The notes: generated by a model from the letters alone, not told the origin. A stretch of DNA of 16,299 bases from an uncultured Oscillospiraceae bacterium (GCA_910587335.1 CAJUMG010000015.1:22062-38360); one strand, 5' to 3'. Positions 1 to 5,935 are shown, counted from the stretch's first letter. Translations and numbers: made by a program.

Positions 1-656
1 CCAGCTTGTTTGAGTTGGCCAATGAATATATCCCGGTGGACGGGCAGGAGCTTCCGGATGAAAAACCTGTCATTACCATTGGACAGTATGGCGCTTCTTG
101 TGATTTCTTTTCTCTAAAAGGCATTGTCGAAAATCTTTTGTCGGTGCTGGGCGTTTCTGATCTTTCCGTACAAGCCCAAAGTGATATTCCCTACTATCAC
201 CCTGGCCGCAGTGCCATTCTCTTTTCCGGTGACACGGCATTGGGAACCATCGGTGAAATTCACCCACAGGTGGCGGAAAATTATGGAATTGACGCGCCGG
301 TTTATGTTGCGCATCTTAGCTGTAACGCTCTTTTTGATACCCGGTGTGAGACGAAAGAATACCATCCTTTGCCAAAGTTCCCTGCCACAACACGTGATTT
401 GGCCCTGCTTTGCGACGATGATCTACCGGTACAGTCCATCGAAAAAGCCATTCGTGCCGGAGCTGGCAATCTATTAGAACGGGTCGATCTTTTTGACATC
501 TATAAGGGTAAACAGATTCCAGATGGCAAAAAAAGTATTGCTTATAATATTACAATGCGCTCCGCTGACCGAACTCTAACCGATGAGGATGTAGAAAAGG
601 CAATGAACAAAATTCTGAAGAAGCTGGCCGAAGTCGGGGCCTTGATTCGGAGCTGA
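1..656 (+). CDS. pheT: Phenylalanine--tRNA ligase beta subunit, C-terminal part (5' end outside window)
   Basis: This is the last ~218 codons of the beta subunit of phenylalanyl-tRNA synthetase, a cytoplasmic alpha2-beta2 enzyme that charges tRNA-Phe. The frame is already open at base 3, so there is no true start here; the TTG at 6 is internal. Counting from that codon, residues ~1-110 belong to the core that resembles a synthetase catalytic domain (SLFELANEYIP, then YHPGRSA and GEIHPQVAENYGI, typical of PheT). Residues ~118-216 form the FDX-ACB anticodon-binding domain, beginning KFPATTRDLAL and containing the conserved SIAYNITMRSADRTLTDEDV stretch. It ends in TGA at 654-656, followed closely by a hairpin at 659-685. 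pheS would be expected upstream. The identification is secure. Confidence 0.96.
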   Translation, partial: SLFELANEYIPVDGQELPDEKPVITIGQYGASCDFFSLKGIVENLLSVLGVSDLSVQAQSDIPYYHPGRSAILFSGDTALGTIGEIHPQVAENYGIDAPVYVAHLSCNALFDTRCETKEYHPLPKFPATTRDLALLCDDDLPVQSIEKAIRAGAGNLLERVDLFDIYKGKQIPDGKKSIAYNITMRSADRTLTDEDVEKAMNKILKKLAEVGALIRS

Positions 657-658
657 CA

Positions 659-685
659 TGTGAAAAGCCTTTGGCTATCTTCACA
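659..685 (+). terminator. Hairpin after pheT, weak terminator or processing element
   Basis: TGTGAA (659-664) pairs with TTCACA (680-685), and AGCC (666-669) pairs with GGCT (673-676) around a 3-nt loop. No run of T follows, so it may be an mRNA 3'-end structure rather than a strong intrinsic terminator. Confidence 0.4.
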
Positions 686-727
686 AATATATGGAAAAAT
701 GTTTGCTGATTCTTCCTCTTGTTATTT

Positions 728-752
728 TGCTTTGTTTGGTGTATGCTATATC
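728..752 (+). promoter_or_regulatory. Candidate extended -10 promoter for ireB
   Basis: TGC TATATC (744-752) has the TGN extension before a 4/6 match to TATAAT. It lies about 45 bases upstream of the ireB start. A T-rich stretch lies at the -35 position without a good TTGACA match. Confidence 0.35.
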
Positions 753-798
753 TTGTAGTTGTCAGAAACTAGAAATACAGGAGAACGGAGGGTGTTTT

Positions 799-1042
799 AT
801 GCACGAACCAACAATTTCCTTTTCCATCCATGAAGATAAAGAGCAGGAAATGAGAAATTCTAACGGCAGTGTATGATGCACTCCGGCAAAAAGGGTATAA
901 CCCTATCAATCAGATTGTAGGCTATATCCTATCAGAGGATCCTACCTATATTACTACCCACAATAATGCACGCAGTCTGATCCGTCGAATTGATCGAGAC
1001 GAGCTATTGCAGATTCTGGTAAAATCTTATTTGAATGATTAG
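799..1042 (+). pseudogene. ireB: IreB family regulator (UPF0297/YrzL), frameshifted near its 5' end
   Basis: IreB proteins are small cytoplasmic substrates of the PASTA-domain Ser/Thr kinase IreK/PrkC; in Enterococcus faecalis, IreB is phosphorylated on N-terminal threonines and affects cephalosporin resistance. ATG at 799 follows GGAGGGTG (787-794) and encodes MHEPTISFSIHEDKEQEMR (799-855), with Thr5 near the phosphosite region. That frame then stops at TGA 874-876. From 857 another frame continues ILTAVYDALRQKGYNPINQ, IVGYILSEDPTYITTHNNAR and SLIRRIDRDELLQILV to TAG at 1040-1042, clearly the conserved body of IreB. The total of 244 bases is one more than a multiple of three. Restoring two bases (a GA or AG unit) at 853-857 would give MREILTAVYDAL, as in the family, and an 81-aa protein. 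It is either a true disruption, a sequencing or assembly error, or less likely recoding. The usual neighbours alaS and ruvX are not seen. Confidence 0.88.
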
Positions 1043-1094
1043 AGAAAATTGTCTCGGATTTTCGATATAGACAGCGAAGAAAGGCACTCAATTT

Positions 1095-1144
1095 ATAAGG
1101 AGCGAAATGGTTTATTGACCGCTTTGCTCCTTATTTTCTTTTTG
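1095..1144 (+). terminator. Intrinsic terminator after ireB
   Basis: ATAAGGAGC (1095-1103) pairs with GCTCCTTAT (1126-1134), followed by TTTTCTTTTT. It lies about 50 bases after the ireB stop. Confidence 0.8.
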
Positions 1145-1259
1145 TCTGTATAAAATTTGACAACATGAGGAAGCAATTCCTTGGCAGTAGCATAAACAGT
1201 TCATACTATAGACAACCGGATAAAGTAATTTTAACCGCTTCTTTTTTAACTGCTGAATG

Positions 1260-1288
1260 TTTACTTAGAATAAAACTTGTGCTATACT
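1260..1288 (+). promoter_or_regulatory. Sigma-A promoter for the 98-aa gene
   Basis: TTTACT (1260-1265), a 17-bp spacer and TATACT (1283-1288), with a TGC extension just before the -10. The leader to the start codon would be about 60 bases. Confidence 0.65.
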
Positions 1289-1357
1289 TATTTAGTAATG
1301 TCTGTTTTTGTGATGGTGGATAGGTCCCCATTCTTGTTATAAGGAGGTATTTTACAG

Positions 1358-1654
1358 TTGAGCACAAAAAAAGAAAATTTTTTGATGTATAAGGGAAAAC
1401 CTTTGGTTCGTTCTGGAAATACATTGTACTATGGTAATATGAGCGATCCTTATGTTATTTTAATGCAGATTACATCTACACAGTCAGGCTATGATATGGA
1501 TATGGCTGAAAAGATTTCTATCCAGCTTTTGGCCACTGATGCCGATCTACGCCCAAAGGAACGAATTATCCGAAAGAGTGAGAAAGTCGGACTTTATAAC
1601 GCTTTGGATATTGGAAGCATTTGGTTGGAAAGAGCTCTTTCTGGCACAATGTAA
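1358..1654 (+). CDS. Small protein of unknown function (98 aa)
   Basis: A 98-residue, probably soluble cytoplasmic protein read from TTG at 1358, chosen because AAGGAGG (1341-1347) lies 10 bases upstream. The N-terminal half holds KGKPLVRSGNTLYYGNMSDP and YVILMQI, which looks like a beta-rich segment; the C-terminal half is predicted helical (LYNALDIGSIWLERAL). There is no signal peptide or membrane segment. The style of the sequence resembles short uncharacterised clostridial proteins encoded near housekeeping genes, but I cannot name a family. It has its own promoter and a strong terminator, so it is probably a single-gene transcript. Coding status is well supported by start, ribosome site and terminator; function is unknown. 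Confidence 0.82.
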   Translation: MSTKKENFLMYKGKPLVRSGNTLYYGNMSDPYVILMQITSTQSGYDMDMAEKISIQLLATDADLRPKERIIRKSEKVGLYNALDIGSIWLERALSGTM

Positions 1655-1684
1655 CTTTTGTTCCTGCACTATTCTAAATATCGT

Positions 1685-1720
1685 AAAAAAGAGAGGATAT
1701 TTTTTATCCTCTCTTTTTTT
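1685..1720 (+). terminator. Strong intrinsic terminator
   Basis: A perfect 15-bp stem, AAAAAAGAGAGGATA (1685-1699) with its reverse complement at 1705-1719, ends in a T-run. It closes the 98-aa gene 30 bases after the stop and could act on both strands. Confidence 0.92.
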
Positions 1721-1866
1721 GTGCGCCCAATCAAATCTTTTCAAATAAAAAAGTATCGGCCGAAAAATTTTTTTCATTTTAGGTGTAGTATTTTTCTTTA
1801 TTTTCCGTATTAGAAAGTAAAAGCAGACATTCTTTCAGCATTTCTTTTTCGGACTTGAACGCTTGT

Positions 1867-1900
1867 AAAAAAGAGCAGAGTAACCTGCTCTTTTTTCTTT
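1867..1900 (+). terminator. Second intrinsic terminator in a gene-free stretch
   Basis: AAAAAAGAGCAG (1867-1878) and CTGCTCTTTTTT (1885-1896) form a 12-bp stem with a 6-nt loop and T-tail. It lies ~150 bases after the previous terminator with no ORF between, so its transcript is unknown. It is symmetric and could act in either direction. Confidence 0.8.
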
Positions 1901-1993
1901 TCCATCCTAATTATATCCATTTTTATCTTATTGTGTCTAATTTTATGTTTTATTCAAAATTTATACTATTATAATCACAAAAAAGGTGTTCAT

Positions 1994-2365
1994 ATGACAA
2001 AATCCGAGAATCTAATCTTTTCTATCACTGGACCCATTCGGGCAGATATCCGACCTTTAGCATGTGCAATTGAAGTAATGGCCGACTTATTGTTTCACAA
2101 TGGAATTCATATCGATGATATCCGGATAATGGAGGATGTGTATTCTGAAGTTGCAAAAACATTTGGCGGCAACAAACATTCCATAGCTAGGAAAATTGCC
2201 AGATTATCTCATCAAGTTTGGGATTCCTTTACCCTGGACACTATGGAATTTTATTTAGGTAAACATCTTTTTATTGCCGCTTCTCCCAAAGAGCTGATCG
2301 TATATTTAGCCTATTATTACGAATATTCCCAACCTTTCTTTAAAGTTATCAGCTATAGCTTATAA
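1994..2365 (+). CDS. Stand-alone Spo0A C-terminal-domain-like DNA-binding protein
   Basis: A 123-aa protein, probably a transcription regulator. ATG at 1994 is preferred over the in-frame upstream ATG at 1931 because AAAGGTG (1982-1988) sits 5 bases ahead of it and the upstream codons read like AT-rich leader. From 1994, residues ~15-120 resemble the Spo0A effector domain: IRPLACAIEVMADLLF, then the helix-turn-helix-like VYSEVAKTFGGNKHSIARKI, a Trp (HQVWD), a LGKHLFIAASP turn and the final PKELIVYLAYYYE helix. Full Spo0A has an N-terminal phosphorylatable receiver; none is encoded here and there is no room for one. It has its own leader and ends before a weak hairpin. It may bind Spo0A-like sites or have a diverged role; the domain call is from pattern similarity. 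Confidence 0.72.
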   Translation: MTKSENLIFSITGPIRADIRPLACAIEVMADLLFHNGIHIDDIRIMEDVYSEVAKTFGGNKHSIARKIARLSHQVWDSFTLDTMEFYLGKHLFIAASPKELIVYLAYYYEYSQPFFKVISYSL

Positions 2366-2371
2366 AATAAT

Positions 2372-2408
2372 GATAGAGAAAAAGCAGCTTTCATCTATCT
2401 TTTATTCT
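2372..2408 (+). terminator. Weak intrinsic terminator
   Basis: GATAGA (2372-2377) pairs with TCTATC (2394-2399), with an inner AAAGC/GCTTT stem, followed by TTTTATT. The stem is bulged. Confidence 0.5.
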
Positions 2409-2414
2409 GTTGTC

Positions 2415-2423
2415 TGATATAAT
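2415..2423 (+). promoter_or_regulatory. Extended -10 promoter for the DUF4367 gene
   Basis: TGA TATAAT (2415-2423) combines a TGN extension with a perfect -10; the -35 position is poor. The leader would be ~45 bases. Confidence 0.55.
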
Positions 2424-2477
2424 ATATTTAACTTTTGTAGATCGCTTTTTTAAGATTTAAAGCAAGGGGATAAACAG

Positions 2478-3209
2478 GTGGGCTTTCATAAAAAACACTC
2501 TGGACAATCTATCAACCATAATACAATGCAGGATCCACTAGATCCTGATACGATCTTAGCTAGATCTCTTGATTTTCTTCCGGAGAATTATCAGTCCTCC
2601 GAGCAATTTAATAAAAGCATGAATAAGCTTTTACGCAAATCACAGCGCATCTCGGAAAAAAACAAGCAACCATCTCCTCGTTTTACCAGACGCTATATTC
2701 CCAGAATGGCAATCGCGGCTACTATTATCTTTTGCTCTTTTGTAGTTGTACAGGCTCACAATGATTTGCTCTTTGAATTTTGGTCCCAGAAAAATGAAAC
2801 ACATACTGCAGTAAAGATCATTCAGCAAAATCTCTGGCCGTTCCCATCCAGTCAATTTAGGGATACACCGCAAGTCGTTTATTTTCCCAGTTATCTTCCA
2901 GATGGTTACTCCATTACAGATATTCGCATTGACAAGGATAAAATCACGTTTTTTTTAGAGAAAGAAGAAAATCGCATTTGGATTATACAGGAATCGTTGA
3001 GCAATTTTTCCGCAGATTCTCGTTGGAATTTTGAAGGTAAAAATATGGAGAAAATAATTATAAGACAAATGAACGCTATGTACTATATAAAAGATGGGGC
3101 TTGTTGTTTATCTTTTTCTGACAGTCAAAATAACTATCTCATAAAAGGAACTGCTCTTTCTAAAAAAGAGATCATTCAAATTGCAGAAAGCTTTAAAATT
3201 GTTTTTTGA
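2478..3209 (+). CDS. Single-pass membrane protein with DUF4367 domain (anti-sigma-like)
   Basis: A 243-aa protein started at GTG 2478, with AAGGGGAT (2464-2471) 6 bases upstream. Residues 1-75 are polar and cytoplasmic, including ENYQSSEQFNKSMNKLLRKS and a basic RFTRRYIPR just before a hydrophobic membrane segment at ~77-93 (AIAATIIFCSFVVVQ). Residues ~130-243 are extracytoplasmic and resemble DUF4367: FPSYLPDGYSITDI, ITFFLEKEENRIWIIQES, and the closing LSKKEIIQIAESFK. This layout is typical of membrane partners of ECF sigma factors, which hold sigma through the cytoplasmic part. Here no sigma gene precedes it on the same strand; the nearest is convergent at 3782-4327. A role as anti-sigma factor or envelope sensor is inferred. 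Confidence 0.78.
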   Translation: MGFHKKHSGQSINHNTMQDPLDPDTILARSLDFLPENYQSSEQFNKSMNKLLRKSQRISEKNKQPSPRFTRRYIPRMAIAATIIFCSFVVVQAHNDLLFEFWSQKNETHTAVKIIQQNLWPFPSSQFRDTPQVVYFPSYLPDGYSITDIRIDKDKITFFLEKEENRIWIIQESLSNFSADSRWNFEGKNMEKIIIRQMNAMYYIKDGACCLSFSDSQNNYLIKGTALSKKEIIQIAESFKIVF

Positions 3210-3233
3210 ACACATCGGTAATAATAAATGAAA

Positions 3234-3264
3234 TTGAATAAAATCGGGATTTCATCACTATAAT
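3234..3264 (+). promoter_or_regulatory. Candidate promoter for the coiled-coil gene
   Basis: TTGAAT (3234-3239) and a perfect TATAAT (3259-3264), with a longer than ideal 19-bp spacer. The transcript would begin ~25 bases ahead of the start codon. Confidence 0.5.
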
Positions 3265-3296
3265 TGTTTTAATAATACAGAAAGGATGAATCCAAC

Positions 3297-3533
3297 ATGC
3301 CAAGACCCAAAAAAATCGTAAATATTGATGAAGAACTAATGAAAATCGATGCCAACATAACAAGAAAACAAAAGGAAATTGAAGAGTTAAAACACAGTCG
3401 TGAAGCATTGATAAAGCAAAAGGAACAGCAAGAAATATCTCAGCTTTATGCATTTTGTAAATCTTCTGGTTTGAGCGCGGGAGAAGTGATTAAAATAGTC
3501 TCCCAAAAGGTATCGTCTTCAGAATCCGCATAA
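3297..3533 (+). CDS. Small coiled-coil protein of unknown function (78 aa)
   Basis: ATG at 3297 follows AGAAAGGATG. After a short basic start (MPRPKKIVNIDEE) residues ~10-50 form a charged heptad-like helix (KIDANITRKQKEIEELKHSR), predicted coiled coil. Residues ~50-70 (YAFCKSSGLSAGEVIKIV) look like a short C-terminal helical tail, and a Ser-rich end follows. There is no membrane segment. The layout resembles small helical proteins such as DUF4315 found in clostridial accessory DNA, but I cannot confirm a family. It ends 30 bases before the shared terminator and probably forms a single-gene unit. Oligomerisation is likely; function is unknown. Confidence 0.75.
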   Translation: MPRPKKIVNIDEELMKIDANITRKQKEIEELKHSREALIKQKEQQEISQLYAFCKSSGLSAGEVIKIVSQKVSSSESA

Positions 3534-3562
3534 ATAAAATATGTGTTTTATGACAGACGGAC

Positions 3563-3603
3563 AAAAGGCAGTGGCCGGGATTTTCCCTGTACCACTGCCT
3601 TTT
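3563..3603. terminator. Bidirectional terminator between convergent genes
   Basis: AAAAGGCAGTGG (3563-3574) and CCACTGCCTTTT (3592-3603) are a perfect 12-bp inverted repeat with T-runs on each strand. It closes the coiled-coil gene on + and the sigma-factor unit on -. Confidence 0.9.
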
Positions 3604-3627
3604 ACCGTTTCCTTTTCCTTTGCTGCT

Positions 3628-3804
3628 TTAACGCCAAGCTTTTTTTAGTTCGTTCATCATGCAATCAAGGCGCGGCGTATTTTGATACTTTGCAGACAAT
3701 TCCTCTTCACAGGGGAATTCTCCCAACATCTGCTCCATATAAAACCGCAATGCGGCCAACAGCAAAGGATCCCCGCTCCATTTATCGCCTGTTCTGCGAT
3801 CCAT
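3628..3804 (-). CDS. 58-aa ORF overlapping the ECF sigma gene, anti-sigma N-terminus-like
   Basis: The minus-strand ATG at 3804-3802 lies inside the end of the sigma gene (23-bp overlap). An AAAGGGGGA ribosome site, also inside the sigma gene, lies ~10 bases upstream of it. The 58 residues begin MDRRTGDKWSGDPLLLAALR, continue with FYMEQMLGEFPCEEELSAKY and end PRLDCMMNELKKAWR, with TAA at 3630-3628. The protein is soluble, mostly helical and lacks a membrane segment. The tail YQNTPRLDCMMNELKKAWR lines up without gaps on YQSSEQFNKSMNKLLRKSQ (residues 38-56) of the DUF4367 protein at 2478-3209, sharing Y, Q, M, N and L with several similar residues. I infer a translationally coupled sigma partner consisting only of the cytoplasmic part, either complete or a truncated anti-sigma gene. 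The overlap, ribosome site and position before the terminator support real coding. Confidence 0.7.
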   Translation of the reverse strand: MDRRTGDKWSGDPLLLAALRFYMEQMLGEFPCEEELSAKYQNTPRLDCMMNELKKAWR

Positions 3805-4327
3805 TGAAACGTTCGTCCCCCTTTAAAAGCGCCGTCAATTTACGCTTACCACGGTGCAATCGAACCCGAACATTTTCTGGGCTGGTCTGCACCAAATCGG
3901 CAATTTCACTATCAGAATATTCATAGTAAAATTTTAGCATCAACACATCAGCATACTTCTTATCCAGTTGGCCAATACACTGTGCGATTTCCTCTACCGA
4001 TTCTTTGGACGCTACCAAGTCAAAGGGTGTTGCCCCTTCCCCGCAATCCAGCTGCTCAATTTCCTCAATCGGAACAGCCTGCTTTTTTTGCCGGTTATAC
4101 ATGGTAATTGCGACGTTTCTGGTAATAATAACTAAAAACGCGCGGGTTTTGTTACAATCTGGTTCCCCAATCTTATGTAAATTATCTAAAACTTTCATAA
4201 AGGCTTTTTGTACCGCGTCCTCTGCCAATTGGTAATCCCGCAGAATCCGTTCAGCTGTATAGAGCATTACATTTTTATGTAATACGTACAACTGTTCAAG
4301 TTTTACGCTTTTTTCGTCGAATTCCAT
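3782..4327 (-). CDS. RNA polymerase ECF-type sigma factor (sigma-70 family)
   Basis: A 181-aa ECF sigma factor that would direct RNA polymerase to a specific promoter set. ATG at 4327-4325 is chosen because AGGAG lies 6 bases upstream; an in-frame ATG at 4381 lacks such a site. Sigma region 2 covers ~10-80 (DYQLAEDAVQKAFMKVLDNL; TRAFLVIITRNVAITMYNRQ), and region 4 covers ~112-168 (LDKKYADVLMLKFYYEYSDS, EIADLVQTSPENVRVRLHRG), with a helix-turn-helix of normal spacing. Length is normal. It is the first gene of a two-gene minus-strand unit with the overlapping 58-aa ORF. The partner expected after such genes, a membrane anti-sigma, is absent at this spot. Regulation is probably through that small protein or the convergent DUF4367 protein; the stimulus is unknown. 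Confidence 0.92.
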   Translation of the reverse strand: MEFDEKSVKLEQLYVLHKNVMLYTAERILRDYQLAEDAVQKAFMKVLDNLHKIGEPDCNKTRAFLVIITRNVAITMYNRQKKQAVPIEEIEQLDCGEGATPFDLVASKESVEEIAQCIGQLDKKYADVLMLKFYYEYSDSEIADLVQTSPENVRVRLHRGKRKLTALLKGDERFNGSQNRR

Positions 4328-4425
4328 GTCTTTCTCCTCTTGTAAATCGTTCTTATCTCTATAGTTTCCAAAATAGGACAAATTGTTGCAATCTATCCAA
4401 ATAATTTCTCAGATTTTTCATTTCT

Positions 4426-4451
4426 ATCTTAGCATAAAACGACAGATGTCG
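4426..4451 (-). promoter_or_regulatory. Candidate sigma-gene promoter with inverted repeat
   Basis: On the minus strand, TGC TAAGAT lies at 4434-4426. The 5-bp inverted repeat CGACA/TGTCG lies at 4440-4451, between the -10 and the expected -35, where a regulator could bind. No good TTGACA is present. Confidence 0.35.
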
Positions 4452-4596
4452 GAAGTTGTCTTCAAAAAAATTCATAATCTTTTAAAAAATCCTAAATTAG
4501 TCCAAAAAAGAGATAGATTTGTTTACAAAAGCAGCTTATTATAATTTTATGGAAAATTCATACCTACCCCCATTCTAAAAAACAAAAAATTTTTCA

Positions 4597-4624
4597 TTGC
4601 GTTGCCGGCAAATTCTGCTATACT
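4597..4624 (+). promoter_or_regulatory. galK-galE promoter with palindromic operator candidate
   Basis: TTGCGT (4597-4602), a 16-bp spacer and TATACT (4619-4624), with a TGC extension. The spacer contains the perfect palindrome TTGCCGGCAA (4602-4611), placed where a repressor would block polymerase. A GalR/LacI-type regulator would fit, but none is in the window. Confidence 0.6.
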
Positions 4625-4657
4625 GGATTTGGAACCTATCGCAAAGGGGATCTTTCA

Positions 4658-5935
4658 TTGGAATTTACCAATCAAATTGCAGAAAAACTAAATGGAAAAA
4701 AGCAAAAAATGCAGTTTCAGGAATGGTACGAAAACGCCAGCGTTCAACCAAAACGGTATTTGAATCTACTGCATGACTTTGAAAAAACTTTTGGGCGCGG
4801 CCGTAAAGTAGCACTGTTTTCCTCTCCTGGAAGGTGCGAAATAATCGGTAATCATACCGACCATCAGCACGGCCATGTGGTAACCGCTACCATCTCGTTA
4901 GACATGATCGCTATAGCCTCCCCCAACGGAAGCCGTACTGTACATGTTTTTTCCGAAGGGTATTCCGCAGCTACGGTCGATCTTGAGGACCTTGCTCCCC
5001 GCCCGAAAGAGTTTGGCACTCCTTCCGCGCTCGTTCGCGGAATCGCCGCTGGTCTGACCCGTCTTGGTTTTTCTCCTGCCGGATTCGACGCATATATTTC
5101 TTCTCAGATTCCATCAGGAGCGGGTCTTTCTTCTTCTGCGGCTTTTGAATGCCTAATCGGTACAATCTTCAACTCCTTTTTCTGTGACAAAAATGTCTCA
5201 TCAGTCCAAATCGCCCAGGCTGGCCGGCTGGCCGAATCCGAATATTTTGGCAAACCTTGTGGTTTAATGGATCAGCTCGCTTGCGCTGTAGGTGGATTTG
5301 TATCCATGGATCTGGAGAATCCATCCAATCCGCAGATACAGCAAATGCACTTTTTACCGGAACAGCATGGTTTTCGTCTGCTTTTAGTCAATACCGGAGG
5401 AAGTCATTCAGGTTTAACCTCTCAATATGCGGCAATTCCAGCAGAGATGCAGGCCGTAGCCGCCCATTTTGGCGAATCGGCACTCCGCCAGGTATCCCCA
5501 GAAAAATTTTGGATGCAGCTGGCAAATCTTCGTGGACAGGTGTCCGACCGCGCTTTACTTCGTACCATACATTTTTTTGAAGAGGACCGCCGCGCTGTCG
5601 AGCTGACATGGGCTCTGGAGCAGGAAGATCTAGACAAAATCTTACAACTGCTTACTGCCTCTGGACAATCCTCCCAGCTGCTTTTGCAAAACGCCTGGCC
5701 GGATACAAACGCAGAGGAAAGAGGATTGTCCCTTGCCTTAGCGCTTTCGGAACGTCTTTTACAAGGAAAAGGCGCTTATCGAATTCATGGTGGCGGTTTT
5801 GCCGGAAGCATTCTCACACTGCTGCCAGACTCATTGGAAACGATTTACCGGCAAAGGATGGAAGCTGTCTTTGGGCTTGGTGTTTGTCGTCATTTAGCTA
5901 TCCGTTCCATAGGAGCGACAGAAATTTTGTTATAG
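4658..5935 (+). CDS. galK: Galactokinase
   Basis: Phosphorylates alpha-D-galactose with ATP to galactose 1-phosphate, the first Leloir-pathway step, in the cytoplasm. It is a 425-aa GHMP kinase. The TTG start at 4658 has AAAGGGGA (4643-4650) 7 bases upstream. Residues ~1-48 are an N-terminal extension of the kind common in clostridial enzymes. The galactokinase signature is SPGRCEIIGNHTDHQHG (56-72), where Asn65 stands at the usual Glu of GEHTD; Arg59 is the likely catalytic arginine. The ATP loop is IPSGAGLSSSAA (151-162), catalytic Asp205 is in GLMDQL, and motif 3 is GGGFAGS (378-384). It is followed after 63 bases by galE, probably in one transcript. No galT lies between or beside them. 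The identification is firm. Confidence 0.95.
   Translation: MEFTNQIAEKLNGKKQKMQFQEWYENASVQPKRYLNLLHDFEKTFGRGRKVALFSSPGRCEIIGNHTDHQHGHVVTATISLDMIAIASPNGSRTVHVFSEGYSAATVDLEDLAPRPKEFGTPSALVRGIAAGLTRLGFSPAGFDAYISSQIPSGAGLSSSAAFECLIGTIFNSFFCDKNVSSVQIAQAGRLAESEYFGKPCGLMDQLACAVGGFVSMDLENPSNPQIQQMHFLPEQHGFRLLLVNTGGSHSGLTSQYAAIPAEMQAVAAHFGESALRQVSPEKFWMQLANLRGQVSDRALLRTIHFFEEDRRAVELTWALEQEDLDKILQLLTASGQSSQLLLQNAWPDTNAEERGLSLALALSERLLQGKGAYRIHGGGFAGSILTLLPDSLETIYRQRMEAVFGLGVCRHLAIRSIGATEILL

Larger units (their letters stand above)
1043..1357. other. Gene-free stretch between ireB and the 98-aa protein
   Basis: This contains the ireB terminator (1095-1144), then an AT-rich stretch with no credible ORF on either strand. 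It ends with a promoter at 1260-1288 and the ribosome site for the gene at 1358. Confidence 0.7.
1655..1993. other. Gene-free stretch with two terminators
   Basis: Besides the terminators at 1685-1720 and 1867-1900 the stretch is very AT-rich. No convincing ORF was found: a 31-codon minus-strand frame reads straight through the second hairpin. The interval ~1760-1896 could be a short non-coding transcript. TATACT (1962-1967) and TATAAT (1970-1975) lie just upstream of the next gene without a clear -35. Confidence 0.5.
4328..4657. other. Divergent regulatory region between sigma factor and galK
   Basis: No ORF is credible here. On the minus strand TGC TAAGAT (4434-4426) is a possible extended -10 for the sigma gene, and the short inverted repeat CGACA-GA-TGTCG (4440-4451) sits immediately upstream of it. 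On the plus strand the galK promoter and palindrome lie at 4597-4624. A TATAAT at 4540-4545 lacks a well-spaced -35. Confidence 0.6.

Noticed and set aside
691..876. 61-aa ORF with a hydrophobic start
   Set aside because: Its 3' half is the real start of ireB, which has its own ribosome site at 787-794. The upstream part has none and reads as T-rich leader.
865..880. Programmed +1 frameshift at the ireB TGA, as in prfB
   Set aside because: The conserved ILTAVYDAL is encoded in the shifted frame well before the stop, so the lesion lies at 853-857 and not at the TGA.
1206..1424. 72-aa minus ORF
   Set aside because: It overlaps the promoter and start of the 98-aa gene, with no ribosome site and low-complexity composition.
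1861..1920. 31-codon minus-strand ORF through the second terminator
   Set aside because: The frame consists mostly of the terminator stem and lacks a convincing ribosome site.
3543..3926. 127-aa + strand ORF
   Set aside because: It starts at the terminator, lacks a ribosome site and is antisense to the 58-aa ORF and the sigma gene, which have better coding evidence.
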